A stretch of 64,000 nt of DNA, taken from contig NC_069371.1 in NCBI RefSeq assembly GCF_021730395.1, forward strand, positions 2,666,001 to 2,730,000. The letters are read 5' to 3'. The notes under the pieces are model-generated. The model searched no databases and had not been told where the DNA came from. It worked only from the letters and a program-made list of their open reading frames with translations. This stretch comes from Mercenaria mercenaria (Eukaryota; Mollusca; Bivalvia; Venerida; Veneridae). The stretch's first letter is position 1; the number at the start of each line of letters is the position of its first letter. Shown here piece by piece: positions 1 through 12,429 of this stretch. The translations under genes and the position numbers were made by a program.

Positions 1-2910
1 ATTCATAATTACTAAGGGATGAGTGTCTTATTTTCAATTTTGACTGTTCTACATTAATCTGAAGGCATGCCCATTTAACTGCAGAGAATGAGGAATATCT
101 AAGACAAAACCCGAGTGGAATAACATATCTTCTGAAACCCAGTCAGATGGCTTCGACACATGAGCAACTTTGTGCCCCTAGTGAAACTCCAAACAGTAGA
201 GGTGGGGGGAAAGTAAAAATGACTTGACCAATGAGACCAAACGGCGTTGGGCACACAAATGCTTCAACATTGCTCGAATCCCATTGAAATGATTTCTTAA
301 CAGATCAGGCCAGCTTAAGTTTTTGTGGTAGAGGTTCATTTCAGTCAAAAATGATAACAGACAGACAAAGAATGATCCCAATATGGCCACTCTTAAAAGT
401 GTTATTTGTTGTGCTTTGATTGACCCACAGATTTTGAGTTGGGAAAGTCTGATTTTACATAAGTTACATAAAATGCAGGGCTGTCGATTTTTGCACTAAT
501 TTTATTCTATATCTATTGGAATTATCAAGAATTTGTGTAAGACAAAACTCAAGCTTTTATAGTCAACCTCGGTTTGCTTTCATAGCTGCTATTGAACGTC
601 ATGTTATGTTTTATGTGCATTTTTGAAGAGATGAATGATAAAGAAATGTGTGAAAATAGTTGAATTACTTATTTCGACATCAAATTAACAGCATAACACC
701 ATCAAAATATTTGTCCAGCACTGGTTTACCTTGCGGGGTAAATAACTTCTTTTAGTGACCCCATTTGAGGCCCCATGGAACCAATATTTTACGTCACAAA
801 GCAATGCTGATTATAACATTGGATGCGGAAGGAGCTGAAGTTTGTGCTGTGTTGGTTTCATTTATGTCAAATATTTTTTTAGGGAATGATGGAGCTGAAA
901 TATGAAAATGTGTCCGGAAAATGGTTCCCAACCAGTATTGAACAACCGTAGAACGTGCCTACTTCATCACCTACCAGCACATCAAAGGCCATGTTTGGCA
1001 CTAGCACAGACACTCCAGATTTAAAACAAATGATGAACAACACCATAATTTCTGACTTTTAGAGTTTGGGTCATCAGCTACATGTATTACGGACGCATGA
1101 ATTCCGATCAATATCACTTTGACGCATTAAAACAGCGAAAAAACCTGTTTTGCCGTTACCATTCTGGACCATGTAATCAGAATTTATTTTTTTTTTGAGA
1201 ATTTTACGTACGTGCAGGTGGCAGATTTTTTTCTTTTTCTTGGGAATGAAATTATTGATGAGGTAGTTCCGATGAACGTCAAATCAATTTGGTATGGCCT
1301 AGGGTTTTGTTCAAGTTAGGAAAAATTATACTGTAATAATATACAAAAGTTAGAATGTAGGATAACAGCTTTCATTGCCTCAGTAAGATGGCTTGATCAT
1401 ATAGGACCCATATTTAAAGAAAGATACTGATAATTTGGCCAAAAAAAAAATCAATAACTGTGGGTTACCTTTTTATACTAAAATATTATAAATCTCAAGA
1501 AGAATAATGTGCAATACAGATGCTCAACACTATATAAAAACTTAATTCCTTACCCAGTCAGGGGTGTAACTGTTTAAAGTTATCGCAGTTTATAACCCAT
1601 TCGAGTTATTGCTTATACTTTCAAAACTTGTTTCAGTTATCATAAAATATTACAAAGCCCTCCTGTGCCAATTCCTCATTTTGAATGAGATAAATGCAAT
1701 TATTTTCTGAACCCTTGACCTTTTATCTTTCCAGCTATGCAGTAAAAAATTTTCTGCTGCGCCAAAGGCCCACCAACGCGATTTTTGGTGCGCAATTCAT
1801 ATTTTTTCGCGCCAATGGAGCAAAAACGCAGCCTCGGCAGAACTCTGCCTTTCACATACTTCCGTAATCCTAGCCTATCCTCATAGTTGAGTTGTATTAC
1901 ACAACACAACAAACACGATCTCTTCTTTTACAGTCTTTACCTGACAAGTAAATTCAACACTTTACCTATGAAGGTGAAATCCCTTACCAACTTTTCTTAA
2001 TCAAACATCTAAGACAGACATGTATCAAATAACTCTGTTTATATGTTATGCCACTAAACAATACAAAACCTCATTTTTGTGGTAACATTGGTGCACTGGA
2101 ACCACCTGGAAGTGTAATTTGTGCATCTACAGACAAGTGCTTTAAGAGAACCCCCCCAGAACCCCCCCCCCCCCCCCCCCCATAGAATATTTATTACAGA
2201 AATGGTTCTTCTACGTATATCAACTGATACAGAAGAATTTTATTTTTTAATGTTTTTTGTTTGTTATTTTGAAGACTGTTCTAAATGAACAACCATGGTA
2301 TACTTGGTTCTTCCTACTCCTACAGGAGAAATCTATAGCCAGATTTAGCTATAGAAGTTAACTAATTTGTGACTTTTCTAATTAAATGCTGGAAAAAAAA
2401 AAGTAGCGAAACTGTTATAAAACAAAGAACTCTAAAATAAAAAACCGATTTCCTTTCAACTATAAGCAAAAAGAGGATATGTTTGAGTTGAAATAATAGA
2501 AAAAATAGAATTTTTTTGTTGTGCCTTTTTTGTAAACAAATGACAACTTTCTTTCTAAGGGGAGCAACTTTGTATATCTTTAATTAATAAAATTTGTCAA
2601 ATCATTTCGGTCTAAGATCTGAATTCATCATAAAATGTTTACTTAACGATGATCAGATGATATCCAAATAATTACTCTTTAAACTAATATTAACTGATCA
2701 AGGTTGTGATAAGCATGTAGGCCTAACGAAACTTTCTTAGGACCGAGTAATGAAAAGTTGCTTCCCTTAGTTTCTTTGCGCCATTTGTATGTAATTAGTG
2801 GGCGATGTGACGTGGTTGATATGGCAGGTTTATTTTTAGGCTAATTCTTGTTTAGAAATAATGTTGAAAAGTTTTTAATGTAAGTGAATTTGCTTCTAAA
2901 TTGACGGAAT
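1..2910. other. No gene recognised
   Basis: Both strands carry only short, low-complexity open frames with no recognisable motif. The only notable structure is a nearly pure C tract at about 2,157-2,182, next to a smaller C run. I see no terminal repeats, tRNA-like boxes or convincing exon with both splice sites here. Confidence 0.5.
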
Positions 2911-3153
2911 GTTATAATGAGGTCTGTGGCGTTTATGTTTTTTCATTTACTGTCTAGCCGCTGTATTATGTTAGAATCTTGGACGTTTCGACCCAAGACA
3001 TTTCGACCCCAAGACATTTCAACCCCAAAATTTAATTTTCTTGGACAATTCGACCCCAAGACATTTCGACCCCTCAGAAATAGTTGTATGTTTTCATTTT
3101 ATATTTCTTCCATTTGCATATTTTACAAAATATGAATATATAGATCTATATAA

Positions 3154-3398
3154 CAGGCTGGTCACATCTCAGAATGGTGAAAATCTGAAATTTTTACAAC
3201 AAAAATCTGTTAAAAAATTATCATATTGTCAACTGTTTATATCATACAAAGTTGACCCGAAAATATAAGCATTAGCACTTCCGTAATAAAAAAGTTATCA
3301 AACATTTTGTACTTTTCTGTTGTTCTTGTTTTACCCCGATTGGGGTATATTACCCCGAACGAGGTAATTTACCCCGATTGGGAGATGTGCCCAGCCTG
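3154..3398. mobile_element. 245-bp MITE, CAGGCTGG termini, 5-bp target duplication
   Basis: The left end reads caggctggtcacatctc. The right end, read inward on the other strand, gives caggctgggcacatctc, one mismatch in 17. The same five bases, tataa, lie immediately outside both ends (3,149-3,153 and 3,399-3,403). The interior has no coding potential, but near the right end it carries a palindromic run built on taccccgattggggta. Non-autonomous DNA transposon; the superfamily is not clear from a 5-bp duplication alone. Confidence 0.7.
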
Positions 3399-3547
3399 TA
3401 TAAATATTCTATTTTTAAATGAATCGTACACAAAATACATGTCAGTGAATAAACCGCGCAAACCAGAAAGGACGTATCTTTATTATTGGAACTAATTGAA
3501 TTATTTCTTCATGTTTAAGATAATTTAAGAAGAAAATATATTATGAA

Positions 3548-4003
3548 CAGGTCTAGGAAAGTGGAGTATTTACAGATTATCTGTAAATTTACAGATAATC
3601 TATAAATTTACAGATTTTTCAATCTGTAAATTTACAGATCAAGTGTTTGAAAACTGCTAAAATTATATTTAGACACAAAATCGCAGCTTGAAATTAATTG
3701 ATTTACTTATGGTATGTATAAATAAAGGTCAGTTGTAACTTTCAGTCATTTCTGTTGACTTTGATTTTTCTTAAAATGCCAAAAACTCAAAGTCAACAAA
3801 AATGGCTGAAACCCACAAATGACCTTAATTTATGCATGCTGTAAATAAACCAATTAATTCCAAGCTGCGGTTTTGAGGATAAATGTAATTTCATCAGTTT
3901 TCATACACACAATCTGTAAATTTACAGACTGAAAAATCTGTAAATTTATAGATTATCTGTAAATTTACAGATAATCTGTAAATACTCCACTTTCCTAGAC
4001 CTG
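3548..4003. mobile_element. 456-bp fold-back MITE, palindromic over its whole length
   Basis: The ends caggtctaggaaagtgg and ccactttcctagacctg are perfect reverse complements, flanked by atgaa on both sides (3,543-3,547 and 4,004-4,008). The inverted symmetry runs through the element: both arms carry repeated atctgtaaatttacag blocks, then a diverged inner arm, closing on a short loop near 3,777. Such an element would form a hairpin of over 200 bp as RNA or single-stranded DNA. No transposase is encoded. The 5-bp duplication matches the neighbouring 245-bp MITE, suggesting related mobilising enzymes, but the termini differ after CAGG. Confidence 0.8.
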
Positions 4004-4152
4004 ATGAAGTCAGTTTTTAAAAGAATTATATCATGTTTAATATATAAATATAAAAACGTTTAATTGATTTATTGCCAAAGCACAATTAATATCCTTTGAA
4101 TATAAAATAATGCGGCGTAACAAACACGTGCCTCTGATTAGTCCTGATAGAG

Positions 4153-5703
4153 TTTGATTGGATTATCACACCTATTGATTATATCAATTAATCGGTATAT
4201 TTGTTAGCTTACACAAGTGACATGTGACAAATAATGTCTAACAAGGTAAGTGCAGTTAAATATGATAAGCTTTTATTTAATTTAAAAGCTAACAAAATTA
4301 CGGCGATTGTGGTTCATCCATGAGTGCGCAGATTTCCCGTGCACTCAACAAATTTTCAACCTCGTATTAAAAATTTTTTCAGTTTCAGTTTCTTTATTTC
4401 ACTCAGATCATGCAAATAAACATGACAACATGAGGTAATAACACATTGTGCATTTTATTTTCCTTTTGTAAATTAATTATTTATTTGAGATATGATTGAA
4501 TTCTGTCATAAACTCTAAAAATACGATTTATTTAAGAAATACATGTGTACATTAAAGAATTTTAGGACATGGAAATTCATTCACGAATGTGCAAATTTCC
4601 AGTGCGCACGCCGATTTTCAATCATGAACAAGACGTAATGCGCAAAAGTATTTTGATTTCCTTTTGAAAATAATAATTTATGATATATTTGTTTGAATTC
4701 AGTCATAAACCACTTCAAAAATACCATTTGTTGAAGAAATACGGGTGTATTTCGGTTATGGTAATTTCCCGCAAGGTCGCCGAATTTCAATCTCTTATAA
4801 AATCATTTTGCGTTAAAGTATTTTATTTTTCCTTCTGAAACTTATTATTTATATAATACACGAATGATTTCTGCAATAAACCCTTAAAAAATACCATTTA
4901 TTAATAAACTATGGGTGTATTTCGGTAATGGAAATTTCCAGTGCGGTCGCTGAATTTCGATCTCGTATAAAGTCATTTTGCGTGAGTGTATTTTATTTTT
5001 TCTTTTGTATTTTATTCATTTATGATAATATATATGATTGAATTATTTAAAAAAAGCCTTCAAAAATACCTTTAACTTACAAAATACAGGTGTATTCTGG
5101 TTATTGTATTCCGGTTATGGAAAATGTATTCCGGTGTATTCTGGTTTTTAGGTGGATTCAAGTACCAAAATCGCTTGAAGCTGTTAAAATCATACTTTAA
5201 ATCACATGTATTTGCTAAAATGTTTAATATAGAAAAAAGTAATATGGCTGCCACATTTTCCTTAAAGATATGAAATATGATAATAACTTTTTTCCCCGTA
5301 CTTAACAGAACAGTACTCACATATTCTTATATGTCGCAGTAACAGGGATTTCGTGTTTGATATTTTACAACTGGGAGGAATGTCGTTCATAGACAAGAAA
5401 AGAGCACTTTGTAAATAACAGAAATTTTATTCTGTATTCTGTAAAGCAAATACTTTAGATGTGTGCGTCAAAATCACTTACGAAAATAACATTAAATGCG
5501 AAAATAAGCAATTATGTTGTTTAATTTCCTATTGTTTTCTTAACATTTTGGCCCAAATTAAAGATAATGTTGACACATGTTTATAAATATCCGATGTCAC
5601 CACAATCGCTTAATTGATTGTTAATTGCAATGCGCACTGCCAATAAATATACACGTGCTGTATATCAACAAACAATTAATCAAGGGGTGATAATCCAATC
5701 AAA
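4153..5703. mobile_element. Inverted-repeat-bounded element with tandem-repeat core
   Basis: The left end tttgattggattatcac is matched exactly by the reverse complement of the right end (5,687-5,703). Similarity continues inward with gaps (acc..ttgatta..aatt). Between the ends lies the ~178-bp tandem array described separately. No clear target duplication is seen, so the exact outer borders are uncertain. The plan, terminal repeats around a tandem core with no coding capacity, resembles the bivalve tandem-cored non-autonomous elements in general. Confidence 0.55.
4331..5130. repeat. ~178-bp tandem repeat, about 4-5 units
   Basis: The phrase 'aatttcc(a/c)gtgcg...cgaatttcaatctcgtat' recurs near 4,331, 4,590, 4,766 and 4,946, each followed by a T-rich stretch and 'aaaataccatttatt...aaatacgggtgtatt'. 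Spacing is 176-180 bp for the inner units. The first unit is longer because of an inserted T/C-rich piece near 4,380. Units are diverged by point changes and small indels, so the array is not recent. Confidence 0.75.
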
Positions 5704-6834
5704 AGTGATATTTTATTTGTAGTAGCAATTACCCCAAAAGAAGTAATTCTTATTCCCATTTATTGAAATGCGTAACCTGCATCTCTCTGCATATATATCA
5801 CGTTTTCTGATTATGATTTTAAATATCAATATAATGAATATGGTGACATCTTAACCTTCTATGAATTACATTATAATTATTTATATTTGGTTGAATCCCA
5901 TCGAAATGAGTAGTTCCATAAATAAACGTCGGACTTCAATATTTTACGATTTTGACATTTCATATAGTCCGACGTTTTATCATAGTTATTGAATTAAGTG
6001 CTAAATATGCAAACATCTACATCAAAATTTTGAAACCGGTTAATCATTTGTATGAAATCAAGTCCAAACAGTTAACATGGTTAATGGGCCGCCACATTGA
6101 AAATATTCTTTTCTTTCCTGATGACCGTATCAGGATTCTTCCAGCAACTGACTTCACTAGGAACTTACATGTATGGACTGCATCGTTTGCAAGCAGTTTG
6201 ATAATTAATAAGTTATATTTTGGTGTATTTCAATTTAAATATATCAGGACGGACAAATCCAAGACAACTGATAATGTTAATTGATGTGTTTTGGCGGAAA
6301 TATACTGGGGGTCAATGTGCTGGTCAAAGTGCTGGTCAAAGAAATTAGTATATAAAGATAAAGTACGATTCGTGATGCCATTAGCGGTTTTTCAAAATTG
6401 AAACTAGTTTCACTTAGTAATCGAATCAGATCCAATTAACACAGTAATTGTCCCTGTCCAAATCTTGTCTGGAGTATTCCTCAGCAATCAAAGTTGGAAT
6501 TAATTGAAACCTTATGAAATCTTCACTCTCAAGTGGAGGTGTGCATATTAATGTCTTTCATGTTGTGACTGAATAATTTTCAATAGATATTGCCCTTTAA
6601 TTTTTCAACATTAGTAAACTATTTGTGCCCAGTCAGAATTGGTTAGTGAATTCCACTTTAGTTCCATTAATATGCAGTAATCATGTTTCTTGGAGCATTC
6701 AATGGTTTAGCAGGTATTTCTTGTTTGCTTTTCAAACTCTGATATTTTGAGTAATAAAACTAAAATTACTGCATTATACCAAATTACTTAAATACTAATT
6801 TTGAATACATTTCAGAACTATACCATGTTCCTGA
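5704..6834. other. No gene recognised; one short hairpin
   Basis: A 12-bp perfect inverted pair (aaacgtcggact at 5,924-5,935 and its reverse complement at 5,966-5,977) forms a hairpin with a 30-bp loop. A 110-codon plus-strand frame (5,952-6,284) overlaps the hairpin but shows no recognisable domain, signal peptide or neighbouring splice support, so I do not call it a gene. Confidence 0.4.
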
Positions 6835-7985
6835 AAGATCTGCATTGATGGTTTGAGATCTGAGTAGATGATATAAGATGTGCGGTGACAGTATGATACC
6901 TACAGTGATGGTATGAGATCTGCAGTGATGGTATGAGATCACTGAGGACTTTATAAGACAGTATGACAGAATGAGATATCCGGTAACAGAATCAGTTCCG
7001 TAGTGACATTATGAGATATGCAAAGACAGTATGAGGTCCATGGTGTCAGTATCAGATATGCGATAACAATATTAGATCTGTGATGACATTATGAAATCTA
7101 CAAAGACATGGTGATGTATGAGATCTGCAATGACAGTATGAGATCTGTAGCAATATTATGTGATTTGTAGTGACTGTATGTTATCCATTGTGACAGTATG
7201 AGATCTGCAGTGACAGTTTGTGATCTGCCGTGACAGTATGACAGCTGCAGTGACGGTACGAGATATGCAGTGACAGTATGAGATCTGCAGTGACAGAATG
7301 AGATCTGCAGTGACAGAATGAGATCTGCCCGTGACTGTATAACATCTGCAGTGACAGTATGAGATCTGCAGTGACAGTATGAGATCTGCAGTGACAGTAT
7401 GACATCTGCAGTGACAGTATGAGATCTGCAGTGACAGTATGAGATCTGCAGTGACAGTATGAGATCTGCAGTGACAGAATGAGATCTGCAGTGACAGTAT
7501 CAGATCTGCTGTGACAGTATGAGATCTGCTGTGACAGTATGACATTTACTGTGACATGAGATTTGCGGTGACTTGAGATCTGCAGTAGCAATATGAGATC
7601 TGGGGTGACAGTTTTAGATCTGCCAGGACTGTATGAGATATGTGGTGATATGTAAGCTGCGATGACAATATGAGATCTGCTGTGACATTATGAGATCTGC
7701 GGAGAGGGTATGAGATCTGCAGTGACAGTATGAGATCTGTGGTGACAGTATGAGATCTGTGGTGACAGTATGAAATTTGTGGTGACAGTATTAGATCTTT
7801 GTTGACATAATGAGATCAGCAGTAAGTTAACAGTATGAGATATGTAATGACTTTATGAGATCTGTGGTGATGGGATGAGATCTGTGGTAACAGTATTAGA
7901 TCTGCAATGACAGTATGAGATCTGTGGTGACAGTATGAGATCTGCAGTGACAGTATGAGATCTATGGTGACAGTATGAGTTCTAT
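6835..7985. repeat. 1.15-kb minisatellite of a 20-bp unit
   Basis: The unit agatctgcagtgacagtatg is repeated about 55 times. It is nearly perfect between about 7,190 and 7,550 and degrades toward both ends, the pattern expected when homogenisation acts mainly in the middle. Because 20 is not a multiple of three, each reading frame passes through all three phases every 60 bp. The absence of stops in the pure core leaves two overlapping minus-strand frames open for 129 and 136 codons. These are artefacts of the repeat, not genes. Confidence 0.92.
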
Positions 7986-9245
7986 ATTCCCAGCTTTTTA
8001 TGTTGGTGTGTGTTCTTTGATGTGCATCAAAGACCATCAGGAAATGAAGAAACTACATGAGAGAAGTGCCATTGCATAACAATAGCTTTTATCTGTTATG
8101 TTTTTAACAAACTTTTGTACAAACCTGCAATATGTGGATTCATATGGAAGTTCATGGTACAGGCTAAAGAAAAACAAATGGAACAGAAAATTTGTAAGGA
8201 AATATATAATTCTACTGGTGTTATTGACATGTGTGCTCAATTCAGTAGACAGTTTCATTAGGTAAGTCTTGATAGATATGCCTTACATATACACAGTTTA
8301 GGACTTAGTAAGTTAGTTTGTCAGTTAAGCAGGGCTTGACTAATGCTTTGAAAGGAAATCCTGTATCATGAATTGCTTAGAATTTTTCACTTGTTCAGCT
8401 GCAGTTTACACTTGTCTGGTTGTTCACTAAAGAAGCAGGCATACTTTACTATGTTACTCACCATATGTTGGTGTGCCGTAAAACTTGTATTTACAAGCAA
8501 CAAGAGGATTCGTCAAGTTCTGTTTAACACTTAATCTCCGATGTAGAAAAGTATGTTAAAGGGGCACAACTCTAGATAATGTCAGATTTAATGTTCTTAG
8601 CGTAAATCTGTAAAATATTGAAACCCAGAAATCTGTCTAATTACATTTCTTCAATTTAACATGATTTTTTATTGAATGACCAGTGATTTATAAGAATACA
8701 TAATTGGAGTGATAAAAAGAGTTTTTATAAAACTGAAAGATTTGTAAAAGTTTCTAAAGTTTTGTTAGCTGGTCTGTCTTTTTTTTGAAAATGAAAACTT
8801 GCAAGTTGCTGTCATCACTTGTTTTAAAACTTTGTACACTGAAAGGACTACAGGAATGCCCTCTGTCTGTATGTTCATAAATCTGGATCCTGCAATTGCT
8901 AAAGAAGTATTCAAGCTAGGCTCTTAAAACTTGGTATGTGAATAGAGGGCAACATGTGAATTTTGCATGTACATGACTTATGCTTGTAGGTCATAGGTCA
9001 AGGTCACTATTGAAGATCAAGTACAAATTATTACCTCTCCATAACTTTATATGCATTGATGAGTTGTCTTAGTACAGCACACAGATGCTCCCCATGATGA
9101 GACAATGTGTCACATACATGAACTGTGCTTGTAGGTCAAGGTCACTGTTGAAATTTAAGTAACAATGAATTTTGTTTCTTAGTTCCTTAATGCCTTGAAG
9201 CATTTTGATTCCTAACACTGTTGCGAACAAGTACAAAGGATAAAC
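7986..9245. other. No gene recognised
   Basis: AT-rich sequence with no convincing exon. Around 8,980-9,160 are two diverged copies of a phrase with 'gtaggtca(t)aggtcaaggtcact', a decayed relative of the tandem-cored repeats seen elsewhere in the window. Confidence 0.4.
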
Positions 9246-9520
9246 GGGCCTTCATGGCGGAGTGGTTAAGGTCACTGACTTTTGATCACTTGCCCCTCAT
9301 CGATGTAGGTTCGAGTCTCACTCGGGAGTTGAATTCTTCATGTGAGGAAGCCATCCAGCTGGCTTACGGAAGGTCGGTGGTTCTACCCAGGTGCCCGCTC
9401 GTGATGAAATAATGCACGGAGGGGTAGCCTTGTGTCTTACTCACCATTAAAGCTGGAAAGTTGCCATATGACCTAGCATGTGTCGGTGTGACGTTAAATC
9501 CAACCAAAAAAAAAACAAAA
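9246..9520 (+). mobile_element. tRNA-headed SINE, copy 1
   Basis: The head carries a pol III A box (tggcggagtggttaagg) and B box (ggttcgagtctc). It is followed by the family's conserved body (ccatccagctggcttacgg...ggttctacccagg...gtgatgaaataatgcacggagg...attaaagctggaaag) and an A-rich tail. Six copies lie in this window, two of them 5'-truncated. The long conserved body is the kind shared among bivalve SINE families. Confidence 0.88.
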
Positions 9521-11229
9521 CAACAATAAAAACAAGGGATGAACACTAACAAAGTATTCAGCTGGTTGCTGCTAGGGGACTTCTGTATTACCACTGCAAT
9601 AATCTTGTCAATTGTTTACCAGAGTCATGAATCTTGATCTGTTTTTGACCTGTGCTACTTCTCTGATAACACTAGTTGGCATTCTACCAAACACCACAGG
9701 AGTTGCACCTGTTATTTGAATGTTATGGTTCATCGATTTTCCCTGGAATTATGTCCCTTTTTGCATTTTACAATTTCTACCTGGTGAGTGGTGGAAGACA
9801 TTAATTTGTTTTGAAAAACAACCTCTAGTTTACAGTTTGTAACAAATAAAAGTATTTGTCATGTTTTAATGTATTGACATGATTCTGGAGATGTGCCCTT
9901 CTAAGATTTTCATTTTAAAAGACATACAGAATATAGCATTTAGTTGTGATGTGTGTTGGAATTAGTTCATGCTGCATTTATGGAGTAATAATATGGAGAA
10001 AGGATCATATGTCAAGATTTGTAAATGTTTTTATTCAAAGATGATTTATAAACATAGTTAAAATTGTCTGCAGTTAAAAGTGTCTGCAGAAGAAAAATGT
10101 AATTGAGTTGATTGCTGCATGTATATCTTCGTGTTTAAATCCAAGATTTAAATTTTTAGAAGGGCATTCTGAAAGTGTACTGCTGAACTGTGTAAGTTTG
10201 AAAAAAAAGACCATGTTGTAGAGATAGACCCTAACATTTTCGTTGATAGAAATACATTAAATAAAGTCTAGAAATTGATTTCCAAGTCCTTGAAATTAAC
10301 AAAAATGATTTCATAAATGTGCAATGTATGATAGTTTTGCTAATATCAGTAACAGAAATTTTAATATTTAATTCAAAGTTGTGATCCGCAAAGAATGTCT
10401 TGCCTTGGGCTAGTACTTTAAAGCAGAGATATTTATTAGTTTACTTCCCTTGCAATTACACAATAGAGTAGAAAACGAAAACTGTTTAAGACACAATATT
10501 ATACATTTTTGCACAACAAAATCGTTTAGGATTTATTAATATGTGTTTGATTTACCCCTGAACCACTGGTTCCTATGATTTTGTCAACTTACTTATGGTA
10601 AAAATTAACTTTTAACAAGCCGATAATAAAATGAAATACCAGTAAGTATTTTATAGTGCAGATAATACAGTTTTGCTTGTATCAAAATGTCACAACAGAA
10701 GCACTTTTGTAATACAGAACACCTGGTAGGATTAGTAAAGGTGCAATTACATTGATCTCTTTTTCCTATGCCTACATGTTGAGACCTTGAGGACTTACAC
10801 AATTCCCGGCATGCTATTACACAATCTCTCACATGCTATGCATGCATTAGTATGGTGTCTCAATCTCTGTACTAATTAAATTTCTTGTCAGAAATTGGTA
10901 GGCATATTATAAATTGTAATATCTTTGCTCATGCAAAATTAAGCTGAAAAATGTCTAGTTGTTTCTGCCCACTTAAATATGTTTCTGATCTGTCCACACT
11001 TAGACCATTCATATAATGGATCTTTTTCAACAGTAAAGTTTAACATTCAGAAATAACAAGTGAGATGGCTTATCCCTAACTAAGATTCCTTATCAACTTG
11101 TACATTTCATCTACTGTTTGCTTCATGATTCAGCCATTATGACTGATTCTGCCTTTGCAACCAGTGTAGCCCACAATCAGTCTGCATGTATGTGTAGTCT
11201 GATCATGATCTGCACTGTTCAGTCGTTTT
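9521..11229. other. No gene recognised
   Basis: AT-rich, with only short unsupported frames on both strands. No terminal repeats, tRNA boxes or splice-flanked exons that I can see. Confidence 0.4.
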
Positions 11230-12105
11230 TAGCTCACCTGAGCCAAAGGCTCATGGTGAACTATTGTGACCGCTCAATGTCCGTCATGCGTTGGCGTCTG
11301 TCAACATGTTCTAAAAAATCTTCTTGAAAATCACTGGACAGAATTACACCAATCTTCACAGGAATGATCCTTGGGTGGCCGTCCTTCAAAATTATTCAAA
11401 GAATTGAATTCCATGCAGAATTATGGTTGCCATGGCAACTGAAAGGAAAAACTTTAAAAATCTTCTCAAAAACCAGAAGCCCTAGAGCTTGGATATTTGG
11501 TGTTAAGCATTGCCTATTGGACCTCTAGCAAATTTGTTCAAATCATGACCCCGGGGTCACTTGATTTTACATAGGAAAATCTTTAAAAATCTTCGCAAAA
11601 ACCAGAAGCCCTAAAGCTTAGATATTTGACATGTAGCATTGCCTAGTGGACCTCTACTAAAATTGTTCAAATCATGACCCCGGGGTCAAAAATGACGCCG
11701 CCCAAGGGGTCAATTGATTTTACATAGGAAAATCTTCAAAAAATTTCTAAAAATAAACCAGAAGTCCTAGGGCTTAGATATTTGACATGTAGCATTGCCT
11801 AGTGGACCTCTACTAAAATTGTCCAAATCATGACTCTGGGGGTCAAAATTGACCCCGCCCCAGGGGTCACTTGATTTTACAGAGAAAAGTCTTCTTAAAA
11901 TATACCAGAAGGCCTAAGGCTTAGATATTTGACATGTATCATTGCCTAGTTGACCTCTACAAATTTTTTTCTAATAATGATTGTACAATTTTTTTTTCAA
12001 ATCTTGACCCTCCCATGGGTCATACTGACCCAGCCCCAGGGGTTACTTGATTGTACATAGGGAAATCTTCATAAATTTGCTAAAAATAAACCAGAAGTCA
12101 GATAT
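11230..12105 (+). repeat. 'tagctcacc' tandem-cored repeat, copy 1
   Basis: Starts with the stem-forming head ttagctcacctgagccaaaggctca...gtgaac and a 'gtccgtc' phrase. It is followed by about five diverged units of ~150 bp holding 'accagaagtcctagagcttagatatttg', 'gcattgcctagtggacctctac' and 'gaccccggggtca'. The terminal phrase seen in the other copies (ggccctcttgtt) is missing, so this copy is probably 3'-truncated. Two further copies lie at 36.4 and 44.7 kb. Confidence 0.8.
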
Positions 12106-12429
12106 TATAAGTATGTTTTGTGGCTGCTGGCTAGGTGTTTAATTACATAAGCCATTGATATTCTTTACCTCATTGTCTAAATTCTGACTTCACAATGGTT
12201 TGTAGTTCTAACTGGTATGGTACCACACAAACTGTCTGTGTATTGGTGGCTGCCATGGATATAGTTACTCTTTGAAACCATAAAACTTTAAAATTTACAA
12301 CAAAATTTTAACCCTATTTTGTAAACTTGAAAATCATATAATTTTTAAAAATAATTTAATACAACGTGCCATCTTTAATATTAATAAATAATTAAACTTT
12401 ATTATAATATCTTCAGCAACGAAAAACTT

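Noticed and set aside
5952-6284. 110-codon plus-strand frame as a gene
   Set aside because: No motif, signal peptide or splice support; it overlaps a hairpin and has AT-driven codon content.
7156-7591. Two overlapping minus-strand frames of 129 and 136 codons
   Set aside because: They are the translated 20-bp minisatellite; open only because the unit happens to lack stops.
6835-7985. CRISPR-like array
   Set aside because: Repeats are contiguous 20-bp units without spacers, and the sequence is eukaryotic.
9246-9330. Functional tRNA gene at SINE heads
   Set aside because: A and B boxes are present, but the acceptor stem does not pair and the conserved SINE body follows each time.
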